Shown: positions 36,173 to 47,113 of the stretch, one piece after another
Layout: each line of letters opens with the position of its first letter
Numbering within the stretch: position 1 is the first letter of the stretch
Notes under the pieces: generated by a model
The model's database searches: none
Seen by the model: the letters and a program-made list of their open reading frames with translations, nothing else
What the model was told of the DNA's origin: nothing
Source: Gonocerus acuteangulatus
Lineage: Eukaryota > Arthropoda > Insecta > Hemiptera > Coreidae
Direction of reading: 5' to 3'
DNA length: 64,000 nt
Assembly: GCA_946811695.1 (NCBI GenBank)
Contig: OX328125.1
Location: forward strand, 99,228,143 to 99,292,142
Position numbers and translations under genes: made by a program

Positions 36173-37086
36173 GTAATCGTTCAAAGGTAGGGCACAATTG
36201 CGTTCAGGGACGATCGGTCTAGTAACTAACTTGTCACTAAATACTTGTCGGGATGTTTACACGTTGATGATGTTGGGGGAGCTTACTCCATCATCCTTAT
36301 AAATGCTTTTTCTACAAATGCGGGCCGCAATTTAAATATTTTAGATGCTTGGGAGATCTTGATGAGGGCTACAAATTTGGTCCTGTGATATTGTGCGATA
36401 ACTCTAGTGGTTTCCAAGATACATCAATTTTCCATGGCTTATATAAATTTGATTCATGTGCAAAATGTTTCTTTATTTATAAAATTTGTTCCAATATCCC
36501 AGTCAATAAAATAAACAAACATTAAATAAATTCATTAAATAAGTCAATCAAAAATATTATTAAAAATATATAATTATATTAAAAATATTATAAAAATAAG
36601 AATCAAAGATATTATTAAAAGTGACAGGTGTGTGAGCCATTGATTAATGTTTGAAAATAACAGAATTACAGTCAGCTGATAATGAGTTATAGATAAAGTT
36701 ATCAGTGTGATATGGTGCAAACACTGAACATATGCAATGGACGATCAATAAATGTCATAGGGATTTGTTCCAATTATCTAAGCAATTCATCCATAATAAG
36801 TGAAATAAATGGAAACATTAACTTTTAAAAGATGCAGCTACATAACAATATTATTATTTTTTACTCTCTATAAGAAACGTAATTAATTAATAGATTTTAA
36901 ATTAATAAAATTTACTAATTAAAACCTTGTAATGGAGAAAATTACGTATAAAATACTTAATTTCTAAGTAGTATTTTCCATGGATCCTACAGAGCTTGTG
37001 TTTATAAAACCTTCGGGATTTGTTGTTGATGCTTTGTTTGGCAGCAGCTGAGTGTCACATGGAACTGTAGTAATGTTTGTAGTGTA
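36173..37086. other. AT-rich spacer
   Basis: No gene or repeat recognised between two PLE copies. Confidence 0.35.
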
Positions 37087-37185
37087 GATGGAGATAGTTA
37101 GCCGCTGCAGAGATACGAAGACAGGTATAGTTGGGATTCGGCTAGGAGAAAAACGTCAGACTTTCAAAAAGAAATCTGTATTTTG

Positions 37186-37220
37186 GACGTTTCGACTGCA
37201 CAATGGCAGCCTTCTTCAGC
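37186..37220 (-). ncRNA. Hammerhead-like motif in the inverted arm
   Basis: Exact complement of the motif at 38345-38378: CTGAAGA, stem GGCTGC/GCAGTC, GAAACGTC. One of a pair facing outward from the GIY-YIG frame. Confidence 0.6.
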
Positions 37221-37334
37221 TAAAAAATATATACAACTTATAAGTAAAGAAAATATATATGTACAACTAGTAAGTAAAAGACAGGCAGAAATGAGCGGAG
37301 TATATATATATCAATACAATGAATTTTAACCAAT

Positions 37335-37787
37335 AAACTCACAAAGACTTTAAAAAAAGCCCTCCCGTCACTAAACTTTGGGTTAAAAACCACTAACAAA
37401 CTTACTACATTGTACACCAAACTCAAAGATCCCCTTCCCTATGACTGCGCCACCCACTGTGTTTACCAAATACCCTGCCAAACCCCCTCCTGTAATGCTG
37501 TATACATAGGTGAAACCAAAAATTATATTCACTCCCGCATAACACAACACAAACGGACAATAAAAAACAAAGAAATCCACAAATCCGCCCTCGCAAAACA
37601 CGCCATAACTAAAAAACACACTTTCAACTTTGACGACACTAAAATACTTTCCACTGAACGCAACACCAAAAAACGACAGATTTCCGAATGCGTCCACATT
37701 AACTTAAACCCCAATAACATTAATTACAAAACCGACAAACAAAACATCTCCCCTGCTTACTCCTCCGTCTTCCATAAATTGTCCTGA
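37335..37787 (+). pseudogene. PLE GIY-YIG endonuclease domain, truncated ORF
   Basis: The frame is open from 37323 to the TGA at 37785-37787, about 150 codons of element sequence. It starts in the linker after RT (NFGLKTTNKLTTLYTKLKDP), then CVYQIPC, a further C, and AVYIGETKN, which is the PLE version of GIY...YIG. Next come the catalytic-type R (HSRITQHK), the conserved H (LAKHAITKKHTF), and the acidic position (RQISECVHI). It ends SSVFHKLS. PLE endonucleases nick target DNA for TPRT. The domain itself shows no stop or frameshift. Without its RT it cannot move itself, hence pseudogene. The family call is strong. Confidence 0.85.
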
Positions 37788-38344
37788 CCTCCTTTTTTAT
37801 CTTTGTTCCCAGGCTCCAGACTATTTTTCTACTTGTGTGTCCCAAAGCTCTTAACACCTTTTACAACCCCCTTTACAACCCGCTTTTACAACCCAGCAAT
37901 TGTACCTTTCATCTTCACCGACTTACCGCCTCATCCCCACCCCCTTTCATAACTATAAAGACCCCCTGTGTAGTTGCTGTCCCTTATACTTCCAACCATG
38001 GTTACCTAAGTTGTCCTCGAGAACTTCCTCCCTCCCCCCTAGGCATTCTCTAGTGGTATGTATCTATATATTGTTATAAATTGTATTCACTTATAAAATG
38101 GATTTTGTTTTTCACTACATAAAAAATGTTCGTTGTTTTTTACTGTTTATTTTTTTTTGTACTGTTTTACTAACACTTTCTACATGCTGTTTACTTTCCA
38201 ACTACCGTATTTTCATTGTTTTAAAAATAAGATTGGTTAAAATTTATTGTATTGATATATATACTCCGCTCATTTCTGCATGTCTTTTACTTACTAGTTG
38301 TACATATATATTTTCTTTACTTATAAGTTGTATATATTTTTTAG

Positions 38345-38378
38345 CTGAAGAAGGCTGCCATTGTGCAGTCGAAACGTC
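38345..38378 (+). ncRNA. Candidate hammerhead ribozyme in PLE terminal repeat
   Basis: CTGAAGA core (usual CTGATGA with T to A at the variable position), stem II GGCTGC/GCAGTC with loop CATTGT (one G-T pair), GAAA, minimal C-G stem III, cleavage triplet GTC. T-rich 5' flank (TATTTTTTAG) can pair with the 3' flank (CAAAATA) as stem I. Confidence 0.65.
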
Positions 38379-38450
38379 CAAAATACAGATTTCTTTTTGA
38401 AAGTCTGACGTTTTTCTCCTAGCCGAATCCCAACTATACCTGTCTTTGTA

Positions 38451-39469
38451 GTGATGTTTATTAGTGTTAGTCAATACAACTTAGCGAGTCGTTATTTGTT
38501 CGTGGAGTATGACGTCACGGAGTCCAAAAAATAAAAAAATTAAATGACCAATTAACATTTTGAGAACACGAATTTAAAATAAAAACACAATTAATTGTTG
38601 TGAATTCAAAAGAAATTTACATTTTTATTTTTGTAGTTAATTGTTACAAGTTTACCTTTGCAAATAAAAAAACTAAATAAATAAGAACAAAAATTTAAAT
38701 AGGATCTATTAATGTTCCTTTAGGTTACACATTTATTACATTAAACCTAGTTTCCTAATGAACATGTATTTTATTTTCCAAATTAGTTGTAAACAATAGA
38801 ATAAAATCAGTAGATCCTTAAATTAAAACAAGTTTTATAGTTTTTTTTTTTTTTTTGCGATACATTCGTTTCAGTAATTTAAGCAGGAATTTTAACAGGA
38901 ATGATGAATGACAAGTGATAAGATATCTATTTATGATTACCAATTAGTCCCTCTTGGATGAATGTCTGACCATTAAAGTAAACCTACTCGTATTTTAGCA
39001 GACGAGTGTGGAGGACTCATTGACAGACTGAATGACAAGGCTCTGACAACAGTGAGCAATCATTGATAAAGCACAGGCTAGTGATAAAGACAGCTGATAA
39101 ACCCATAGACCAAAATGTATTCTACAGTATCGCCTAAAAAAACGCTGGTCAGTACCATGTTCCGGCTGCCGGAGACTGAGTCCAAAAATAAATTATATGG
39201 ACAAAGGGATAGAAATGGTTTTAGAACCAACAAGTCTTCATCGTAAAACAGGATGTAAATTTTATTTACGTATAACACGTTTGCCCAATCGCAGCAGTAA
39301 ATAGCAACTGTACCAAAGTGATAACAATTCGAGTCTCAGCTAAGAACGGTTGCTGGACTATTAACAAATGAAAGAGGTCCCTAGTTCACTAAGGATATTT
39401 AGAAACGACGAAAACCAACCCCTGTGCTTTTGGCCGTGGGAGTTGTACAAAATTAGTGTCCAGAGTAAA
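38451..39469. other. Unassigned stretch
   Basis: AT-rich. No gene or named repeat recognised; the 66-codon minus frame near 39078-39278 has no motif. Confidence 0.3.
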
Positions 39470-39700
39470 ATGCGCCTCCAGATGGACCGATTTTGCTAAC
39501 TAATGAACTCATCCAATCGTTTGTTATGAGAATGCTATATGCCGCGCTTCATAGAGAAAAAAAGAAAGAGACATAGATTTTATCGGACGTAATTTTCGGT
39601 ATCTAGGTAGGCTGGATCGATGAGGATTTGAAGAACTTTTTTAAACATTTTTGGATAAAAGCAACTTCAAGAGAATGTGCTAAATGGAAGTAGAGTAAGC
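39470..39700 (+). repeat. Unclassified repeat F, fragment
   Basis: TGGACCGATTTTGCTAACTA, then ATGAACTCATCCAATCGTTT and GAGAATGCTATATGCC, recall 55815-55885. Further on, AATTTTCGGTATCTAGGTAG and GGATCGATGAGGATTTGAAG recall 56020-56060. Confidence 0.45.
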
Positions 39701-39814
39701 CAGGACAAAGAAAGAGAATGTAAGGTAAAAAAACTAGACAAGAAGTAACAAGTTGTATAGGCTATTATACAATACAGAAAATAAATTAATGTGATGAAGA
39801 TAGCCATTGTTGTG

Positions 39815-39975
39815 ATAAGAAATCAATGGGTGGTTTTGATTGGACTAGAAGAAAAAAACGTCAGATCTTCAAGAAAAATCTATATTTCAGAGGTTTCGTC
39901 TGCACTCTAACAGACATCTCTTCAGCACTAAAAAGCCTAGGAAGGAAGGAAGACACACAATATTTAGGTGGCCAT
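39815..39975 (-). mobile_element. Penelope-like terminal fragment
   Basis: Minus-strand order: GGCCACCTAAATA, TCTTCCTTCCTTCC, AGTGCTGAAGAGATGTCTG, GCAGACGAAACCTCTG, TATAGATTTTTCTTGAAG, GATCTGACGTTTTTTTC. The related plus-strand fragment at 42695-42836 starts with the same GGCCACCTAAA, so the two form an inverted pair 2.7 kb apart. I see no PLE coding part between them. Confidence 0.6.
39890..39927 (-). ncRNA. Hammerhead-like motif
   Basis: CTGAAGAG core, stem II GTCTG/CAGAC, GAAAC, then CTC in place of GTC. Stem II is intact but the cleavage triplet is mutated. Confidence 0.45.
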
Positions 39976-40012
39976 GCTCAAGTGTTGGAAATAAATTATT
40001 TTCACTTTTGGG

Positions 40013-40354
40013 GTGCCCTTCTCTTTTAGTGACAACCACATAAAATATTTGTGCACTGACATCAATGTCATTTTAAGTATTCGATGCCAAATGTTTGAAC
40101 AAACTGCAAATAGTTATTTTATTAAAATTTTGAAAGGATCTTTTCAGGATGTTTACAGGTCATACTCAGGACCCCAGAACAAAGAGCAGCTACCCAACAT
40201 AAAGGATGTTGTTTGGAGTCAAGGAATAGCAGTCCATGGACTAGCGGACTGTACTCCAACAGAGAGGACTGTACCTGCTTATACCTGGTCCGACTGCAAA
40301 CCCGACCTCACAGACCTATCTATACCTTATTCGTTTGAGTCTCATATTGAATAG
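40013..40354 (+). other. Open frame of 113 codons, no recognised domain
   Basis: The second half is balanced in composition and unlike the AT-driven frames elsewhere (for example KDVVWSQGIAVHGLADCTP and TWSDCKPDL). It could be an old exon or transposon scrap. It has no partner in this window, and it ends just before the repeat at 40371. A gene call is not supported. Confidence 0.2.
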
Positions 40355-40370
40355 ATTTGAAAAAACCTAA

Positions 40371-40487
40371 GTCCGTCACACAGAAGCTGCAAAAGCAACC
40401 ACATTCCTTAGAAGGTGGGTGGTGTACGCTGCATTCCTGGATAATTTCTTTAAAATGACCTATATAAATACAAAAAATAATAGACAA
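40371..40487. repeat. Unclassified repeat C, copy 1
   Basis: GTCCGTCACACAGAAGCTGC, then GCAACCACATTCCTTAGAAG and ATTTCTTTAAAATGACCTAT, matches 54831-54945 and, in its first 50 bp, 50582-50640. On the minus strand the 40-kb and 54-kb copies give similar peptides (HFKEIIQECSVHHPPS and YFKQIVLESSLHYPNS), so a coding origin is possible. Confidence 0.5.
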
Positions 40488-40539
40488 AGATTGTGAGACA
40501 AACATGTACAAGCATCCCACAATCAAAACATCTTAGGGG

Positions 40540-41245
40540 CCTATTTTGCGAAGACTACATCAGTTACTTAGAAGTATCTGTCGTGATTTTAAACAGTGAT
40601 TTTCGTACTTACGGATTAGCTTACAGGTGCTTTACAGGTTATCTATTACTTCTTTACAGGTTATCTAAGGTTACAAACCATATTATATGCATAAATATAG
40701 TAATCAAAAGTTAATATAGTAATGAAAAGTATTTAAAATCACTGCAATCACTACTAAAAGTCCTTTTTTTAATACTATATTCATATAATATGTTTTCTAA
40801 CTAACCCTTAGATAACTTGTATTTGGAAGCAGAATATATTTCAGTAAGCAATATTTATTAATAAAAAGGTTCATATTATAAAAATCAATGGTAATTGTGA
40901 AGTTAAGGGGCCTCCAAGCCGATTATTTTGCCCGGTGGTTCTATAACGTATTTATATTTATTTCGCATTATGGGCAGACGTGCTATGCGTTTCCGCTCGC
41001 TCAAGAAGATATCAAAACTGAAGTCAATCCAAGTCCCTAAAATTAATAGAATTCTATTAATTTTTGCGAGTTGGATTGACTTGAGTGTTAAAGGTTACTT
41101 TACTACCAGCAACAACTAATAGAAATGCCCGTAGGAATAGCCAATAGGAAAGGTAATTAGTTATGCGCGTGCGCTGAATCACTGCTAAAATCACTACAGA
41201 TACTTCACAAGTAACTGGATGTGGTCTTCGCAAAAAGACTCTATC
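40540..41245. mobile_element. Inverted-repeat element, about 700 bp
   Basis: Left arm about 40545-40610 (TTTTGCGAAGACTACATCAG, TTACTTAGAAGTATCTGTCG, TGATTTTAAACAGTGATTTT) is inverted at about 41160-41240. The interior holds a 62-bp near-palindrome at 41021-41082. No protein. Class unknown. Confidence 0.6.
41021..41082. repeat. 62-bp near-palindrome
   Basis: A perfect 26-bp palindrome at 41039-41064 (half-site AAAATTAATAGAA) is flanked by inverted AAGTCAATCCAA (41021-41032) and TTGGATTGACTT (41071-41082). Confidence 0.85.
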
Positions 41246-41319
41246 ATAGAAACCGGATACTGCTATTCAGCGCCAGTGGTAGCAGTAATAACCAATCCCC
41301 ATAGTTTGGCGGCTTAATT

Positions 41320-41570
41320 CGATTAGAACAGAATAGGGAATAAACCCCAGCTGAACCGATTTAGATTATTTTAAAAGTACCTAATTCTCTTTAGATACCA
41401 ATGATGTATAGCGAGTTACTTCACAATACATCAATAAGAACGCCCGGTATGAGAAAATTAATAATTTGGGATGGTTAAAGAACTCGTTTAATCATTTGCC
41501 AGGGGAGTGCCAAGTTTCGTGGCGAAAAAAAAATAAAAAAACTTTGGCGGGTATCCAGTTAACAAAAATG
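41320..41570 (+). repeat. Unclassified repeat F, copy
   Basis: AAACCCCAGCTGAACCGATT, then a later stretch GGTTAAAGAACTCGTTTAAT, CAAGTTTCGTGGCG and GGCGGGTATCCAGTTAAC, parallels the end of the array at 55150-55930. The 136-codon frame 41466-41876 starts inside this repeat and includes a K run from poly(A), so I do not call it a gene. Confidence 0.5.
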
Positions 41571-42219
41571 TATAAATTTCGACGAGGATTATGCCGATGT
41601 GGTTTTTACCGGAGTCTAGAATACACAATATACCTAATAAAATCTGGTATTTTAAAAAAAAAAAAAAAAAGAAAAGCTGTCACGGAATATTTATTTTTCA
41701 ACCGGCTCAGAAATAGGTTTCAAGAGCAACATCGTAAAGTCGTAGAGCAATTATGGCCGAAGATATTCTACAAACTCCTGAATATTACGACAAGCAGTTT
41801 CCGTGAGGTTCGAACTGGATACTCGGGCGTATCTTTAGGTTTATTATTACAACCTCTTGCCCGCAAATATTTATAACCTAGTTCCAGACATTGATTAGCT
41901 GCCCCCGTTCACAGGTAATTTCCTCAGGTGCATCGGTGGATGTACACAAATTATTATAATACACTTTGTGTCAGGTCCCAAGTAATTCTTGATGAACTTC
42001 ATACGCCCCCTACATAGCTAAAGAGATGTGTAACTATCAGAGATTGAGTATTTAACCGTATCGTGATATAGAACGGTGCCTAAGTCATGTCCAAGAATCT
42101 CAATAAACTTGAGGCCAACATATTGTAATATAGCCAATTCTATTGAACTATGCACTAAAAATAAAGTTAATTCATTTTTTTTACTCTCATATATGATACA
42201 TGCCGTAAACGGAGAGCAG
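41571..42219. other. Unassigned stretch
   Basis: The plus strand may hold decayed LINE sequence leading into the RT motif at 42249, but no motif is clear before that. Confidence 0.25.
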
Positions 42220-42303
42220 AATATGCACATTTCGTCCAAAACAACAATGGTGTGCTGCAAGGATCCATGTTAGGACCAATGTTATACACAATTTTTTTAA
42301 CCT
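42213..42303 (+). pseudogene. Reverse-transcriptase motif fragment
   Basis: The frame reads AEYAHFVQNNNGVLQGSMLG, then PMLYTIF, equivalent to the RT motif GVPQGSVLGPLLYTIF. It is cut off by the T-rich tail of a minus-strand SINE. Distinct from the scraps at 13950 and 15219. Confidence 0.6.
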
Positions 42304-42490
42304 TTTTCTTTTTCTTTAATGTACATCGACATCTAGGACTTTAGGGCCGGACTATCTACAGGTTTCCACTCATCCTATACATCTCTTAAATGGAAAAAAA
42401 AAAAAAAAAAAACTTAATACCTGCTGGCGGGAATCGCTCTAGCACCACTTTAGACAGGAATCGGAAGAGCTATCCATCCCACCAAAGTTG
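42291..42490 (-). mobile_element. SINE with the shared tail, decayed
   Basis: On the minus strand: a possible tRNA-like head (GGGATGGATAGCTCTTCC, then GAGCGATTCCCGCC as a weak B box), an internal A run, GGAAACCTGTAGATAGTCCG, GCCCTAAAGTCCTAGATGTC and GATGTACATTAAAG. The last part matches the tail of families A and 5S. Confidence 0.55.
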
Positions 42491-42694
42491 AGACTCTGTT
42501 ATAAATAATTTACCCAAACGAATTTAACCCAAGTTATACGTCAAAATTAACGGTTGGGAATCACTTGCGAACTTGGGACTACACTTAAAAATGCTGAGAC
42601 GATAAGTGGTTTTTAACCCTTAAAACTTGGAAAACCTATACAAATGTTCATCCCATTTGGGCAAGCGAGGACAACAAGAAAAAAAAATGTATCC

Positions 42695-42836
42695 ATGGCC
42701 ACCTAAAGGTTATCTTGGTCTTCCTCCACTTTCTTAGGCATTTATTACTAACGAAGAGAGCATGCTTAAAAGTTCGAAAAATAGATTTTTCTAAAAATCA
42801 TACTTTTTCTCTTAGCCAAATCCAAACTATTCCTAG
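42695..42836 (+). mobile_element. Penelope-like terminal fragment, decayed
   Basis: GGCCACCTAAAGGTTATCTT, GGTCTTCCTCCACTTTC, CTAACGAAGAGAGCATGC, GTTCGAAAAATAGATTTTTC, TCTTAGCCAAATCCAAAC. Same order as 36038-36172, with the ribozyme core mutated at several positions. Confidence 0.55.
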
Positions 42837-43712
42837 ACCATTTACCACCCCAACGGACCACTATCTCATTATTAATACTATAAATATTATAATAAAATCA
42901 AAATCAATAGATCAATCAGCATTCAGATTTCACTTTATTCAATCAAATCTTGTCAGGAATTGATGCCTTTCTCGAAAGTCATAATGGCCTTGCATAATAT
43001 TCGTACAGGCGAAGGTCATGGCGGACGTGCTTCGCAAAATGCAGTATAATTACTCCTTATCTTAATGATACTTCATTAGGACGACAATAATAGAGTGAAT
43101 AATTGTAACAAGTACTGGAGATATTCACAGCTGAGCAACGAGTTGCATGTCTACATTCCTACGGATAAAAAAAATGAGACAACATTCAGATAAGAGATAT
43201 CATTTGTAGATATTGCAAATCCTTTACTCGGTACACCTTGGTTGGTGCAAATAAACTAAATAAGTCAGATTTTTGAAAAACTGATAATATACTACTAGCC
43301 AAACATATTACAATATGTATTAAATTTTTAGTACATCAGCTGATAATGGTTATCCCTAAGAGATGCCTTGTCGAAAATAGATAAAGCTCCCAATCAGGCT
43401 AAAATAAACGATGAAATATTAGACTGTTAATTTCGGAAAATTCTGTAAGCATTGTAAAAAACTTTAAATATCATAGAGGACTTTTAGCCCAAATTTAGTT
43501 AAAATAAAAATAAATAACTAATTATAATAAAACAAAAATAAATAAAAAACATGTACAAATATAATAATACATTATGCATGTAATTTGTTATGAAAAACAT
43601 ATTATCATACAAAATGAATTCTCAACAAAAAGTTAAATTGAGAGCAATGATAATTCTGTCGTTGTTGCTACAACAAATCAAACACGAAAAACTCGTAACA
43701 TACAATCAAACC

Positions 43713-43782
<70 letters not shown>

Positions 43783-44957
43783 TACTACAAAAACATTAAT
43801 GGCAAAAATGTGGTTCGAAGGCGTGTAAAAATAAATTTGGTAAACAGACTATAACAATATAATATTTATCATTAGATTAATTATTGAAAGAATAATAGAA
43901 AATCAGTGAAATAAGTTTGAAGAAAAGTGAAAAATGGGGGCTGTCAGCGAATTCTGACAAGATCTAGTTGATGATTTAGGAACAATGTTTGGAAAAATTT
44001 TCTTATCTATAATATTTAACTATATAGAACATACTTTTCGGCTTCTGAAGAGGTATCTAGAATGGTGTCAAACTTTCAAAACTTAGTTAAATAAAAGAAC
44101 CTGTCATTTACACGAATTAAGAAATTTATGTCTCTATAATATATTCCTATGCATGTGCGCCCTTGAAGCCGATTGCACTAGTAAATTTTTATCTTTCGCT
44201 TCGAAGATTAGCATTTTTATAGGGGGGGCATCTTATCCAGGCCATTATCTCGGGGCTGATCATATTACATCTAATTAATAAAAGAAAAGAAAAAAATCGT
44301 TAATCAGCAACACTAGGCTTCAAGTAGAAAGGGATGAGTTAACAGCAAATTTAAAGACATCCACCCCGACCAAAACACATTTTAGAAAATGTCCGAAATC
44401 CTTACATTAAAGCATACATCGTAAAAAATAACGCCCCCTACAATATTGGCAGATGAAAATGAATGGTATCAGGTGAGGCGGGTTGATACCATAAAAGGAC
44501 TCCATTTTACAGGCTTCAGTAGCAACCTACGTCAACAAGCTTCAGTTATTTATCCTCTATTTTCAGCATTACTTATTTTACATTCGATAAGTACAAGATA
44601 GAAAATAAAATGTGTATATAAGTAAACAGTATTGTAAATAGTACATATAATATACTATTTTAAGTAAAGAAAATAAAAGAAATGAGAAGTATACATACAT
44701 TAAAAAATACACAGAATAATAGAAGTATTTATATACTACGCTAGGAAGAAAATGTTTAGAAGGAAGAATGAATATTATTTTCTGAAGGCAAATTAAACAT
44801 AAAAACTAAAAAAAAAAGGGAGTTTCATTTATTATGTAAATAATACAAAGAAAACCATGATCTGTTCATGTATAAGAAAGTAATTCGTAATGAATCACGG
44901 AAAACAAAAACTCAGTCAACAAAACAAAAACCCAATAACAAAAAATCAACAAAACAT
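42837..44957. other. Unassigned AT-rich stretch
   Basis: Contains a (CA)n-(TA)n microsatellite at 43712-43777. No gene or named element otherwise. Confidence 0.4.
43712..43777. repeat. (CA)n-(TA)n compound microsatellite
   Basis: About 25 bp of CA followed by about 40 bp of TA. Confidence 0.95.
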
Positions 44958-44959
44958 TA

Positions 44960-45178
44960 TTTAGAAGAGATCGTTGATCGTTGATTTCCAATGTGGAAGA
45001 TTGTTAGGTTACGAGGATTAATAAAACTAATCTTTTTAAATATAAAAATGAGTTATATTTGGCAAAGTTCCATCCAGAGATGTAGTGATTTCTATACAGA
45101 TTAGTCAATTCATCCTTCCCACAAAGCTCTAATGAAGGCTTGAAACTAAAGCAAAAATATTGGCAAATATAATTCTTT
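44960..45178 (+). mobile_element. PLE relic related to 7887-8186
   Basis: Starts GAAGAGATCGTTGATCG. Near 45120-45170 it has CTCTAATGAAGGCTTGAAAC, then AAAATATTGGCAAATATAAT, a decayed version of the ribozyme and its 3' flank (CTGATGAAGGCTTGAAG, GTCGGCACAATAAAA) at 8076. A (TA)n tract follows. Confidence 0.5.
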
Positions 45179-45232
<54 letters not shown>

Positions 45233-45242
45233 TATATATAAA
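45179..45242. repeat. (TA)n microsatellite
   Basis: AT dinucleotides with occasional AAA interruptions. Confidence 0.9.
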
Positions 45243-45528
45243 TGTAGTTTTATTAACTCTCCTTTGTTTGTTTGTTTAGAATATTTGGGGCGAAAAACCT
45301 CGCGGTCGTCAGCGCCTTACCAAGTAAACTTTTCACACAAATAACCATTCCATGCCCAAACTCTCGTGCCTGAATCCTTACAATCTCAATCTTCGAAAAA
45401 CAATTGTTAGCTCCAAAAAGGTAGTAGCAATAGGAATGCCGTTTATAAGAAATAAACAATTATATTTTTTTATTGTTGGATTTCGATTTATATTAGCAAT
45501 TCTTGTCAATTTAATTTTGCCTTCATCG

Positions 45529-45571
45529 CCTAAATGAAGGATGGAAACTAATGACGAAACGTAGGCAAACG
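45529..45571 (+). ncRNA. Decayed hammerhead-like motif at the start of a satellite
   Basis: GCC, TAAATGA (mutated CTGATGA), an intervening segment GGATGGAAACTAATGAC, then GAAACGTA and GGC closing stem I. Compared with 8073-8111, the core has two changes and stem II is not a clean hairpin. Confidence 0.35.
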
Positions 45572-46161
45572 TTTCGGCTGTGTATTGTGTCCAGAACCTA
45601 TCTTCACAATTGAATATAATGACGAAACGTAGGCAAACGTTTCGGCTGTGTATTGTGTCCAGAACCTATCTTCACAATTGAATATAATGACAAAACGTAG
45701 GCAAACGTTTCGGCTGTGTATTGTGTCCAGAACCTATCTTCACAATTGAATATAATGACGAAACGTAGGCAAACGTTTCGGCTGTGTATTGTGTCCAGAA
45801 CCTATCTTCACAATTGAATATAATGACAAAACGTAGGCAAACGTTTCGGCTGTGTATTGTGTCCAGAACCTATCTTCACAATTGAATATAATGACGAAAC
45901 GTAGGCAAACGTTTCGGCTGTGTATTGTGTCCAGAACCTATCTTCACAATTGAATATAATGACGAAACGTAGGCAAACGTTTCGGCTGTGTATTGTGTCC
46001 AGAACCTATCTTCACAATTGAATATAATGACGAAACGTAGGCAAACGTTTCGGCTGTGTATTGTGTCCAGAACCTATCTTCACAATTGAATATAATGACG
46101 AAACGTAGGCAAACGTTTCGGCTGTGTATTGTGTCCAGAACCTATCTTCACAATTGAATAT
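45550..46161. repeat. 68-bp satellite, nine copies
   Basis: Units start at 45550, 45618, 45686, 45754, 45822, 45890, 45958, 46026 and 46094. Each begins AATGACGAAACGTAGGC and contains inverted CGAAACGT and ACGTTTCG around GGCAAA, then TGTGTATTGTGTCCAGAACC. Copies three and five share GACAAAACG. The array begins inside a decayed PLE hammerhead (45529-45571), so each unit repeats its GAAACGTA 3' half. Confidence 0.95.
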
Positions 46162-47113
46162 AATGCTAGATTAAATTATTTCTTTATAATGAATCCAGAG
46201 CTCGCGAAAGTAGCGATTCGTTCTTTTTCAAATGTTGGCGGTAGACTGGAATAAAATATTATCAAAAGACAACAACGTGATTAATAGCTTTGAAATATTT
46301 TAGGTAGCAAATCGGTCTGCATCCAAGGCGAAGGCGGTTCGAAAAGAAGCTGCATTTACTTACCAAATGAGCAAAGAGCTGTTAACTGTCTTTTCCCTTA
46401 TATTATAAATATTATGTTCAGTAACCTCAATCATTTACATGCAAAAAAAACGCACCCCCCCTTCCTTTATAATGTAATAAAATATTTCTAGTAAATACAA
46501 AGAGCTGATTGCCACCCAAATTCGCTAGATTTGTCCCGAAAAAGCACTTCCAAAGCTTTGGTTTAGCTGGACTGCAAGTGAATAACCAATTTATAGCAGT
46601 GCAATTTCACTGTTTTTCAGTACACATACGTATATGATCCTTCGTTTTCCAGAACTTAAGTATTAATTCTCTTTTCTGGCACCGATATCCAATGATTACA
46701 AGACATTTTGAAAAACAATAAAAAGAAAAAAAAAAAAAAACTTTTGGGATGCAGCTCAGCAACACCAAGAGAAAATCTCTACCTGTTCACAAAGGATGGA
46801 AACGAGAAGACAAACTGACTCGGATAATGTGTATATAAAAAAGTTTGGTGAATTAGTAATAAATTTGTGATAAAAAAAACGAAATTTAACAACAAATTTC
46901 GTGGAATAAAAATTACAGATTTCTAAGAATGTACGTCCAATTTTATGTACGCAAATTTTGAACAGTATTTAAATCAGATAAATTATATAAACATAATAAG
47001 TAGTACATTTCAGTTAAACAGCAAAATGTCAACAAACTCAAGAAAATTATTCACTAAATAAAATTTATATTATGTTTTTATGTGAGGCCAATAAATAAAG
47101 TAGCTTAATATTA
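46162..47113. other. Nothing recognised
   Basis: AT-rich, no gene or repeat partner found. Confidence 0.35.

Larger units (their letters stand above)
37087..38450 (+). mobile_element. Penelope-like element, 5'-truncated, with inverted terminal repeats
   Basis: An inverted terminal segment (about 37087-37334) faces a direct copy (about 38226-38450). Between them lie a GIY-YIG endonuclease frame (37335-37787) and about 440 bp of 3' untranslated sequence. The reverse-transcriptase part is missing. Shared blocks of the ends are TAGTTGGGATTCGGC, AAAACGTCAGACTTTC, ACGTTTCGACTGCACAATGG, GCCTTCTTCAGCT and GCAGAAATGAGCGGAGTATA. Terminal repeats in direct or inverted orientation and frequent 5' truncation are known PLE traits. 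The arms are close to identical, so the insertion is fairly recent. Confidence 0.85.

Noticed and set aside
41466..41876. 136-codon plus frame as a gene
   Set aside because: It begins inside repeat F, includes a lysine run from poly(A), and has no domain; more likely chance on repeat sequence.
39815..42836. One composite PLE spanning both inverted terminal fragments
   Set aside because: The arms are inverted and share an outer GGCCACCTAAA, but the 2.7 kb between them contains unrelated repeats and no PLE coding sequence; independent insertions are as likely.
45550..46161. CRISPR-like array of regular repeats
   Set aside because: The 68-bp units are head-to-tail without variable spacers and the context is a eukaryotic PLE; it is a satellite.
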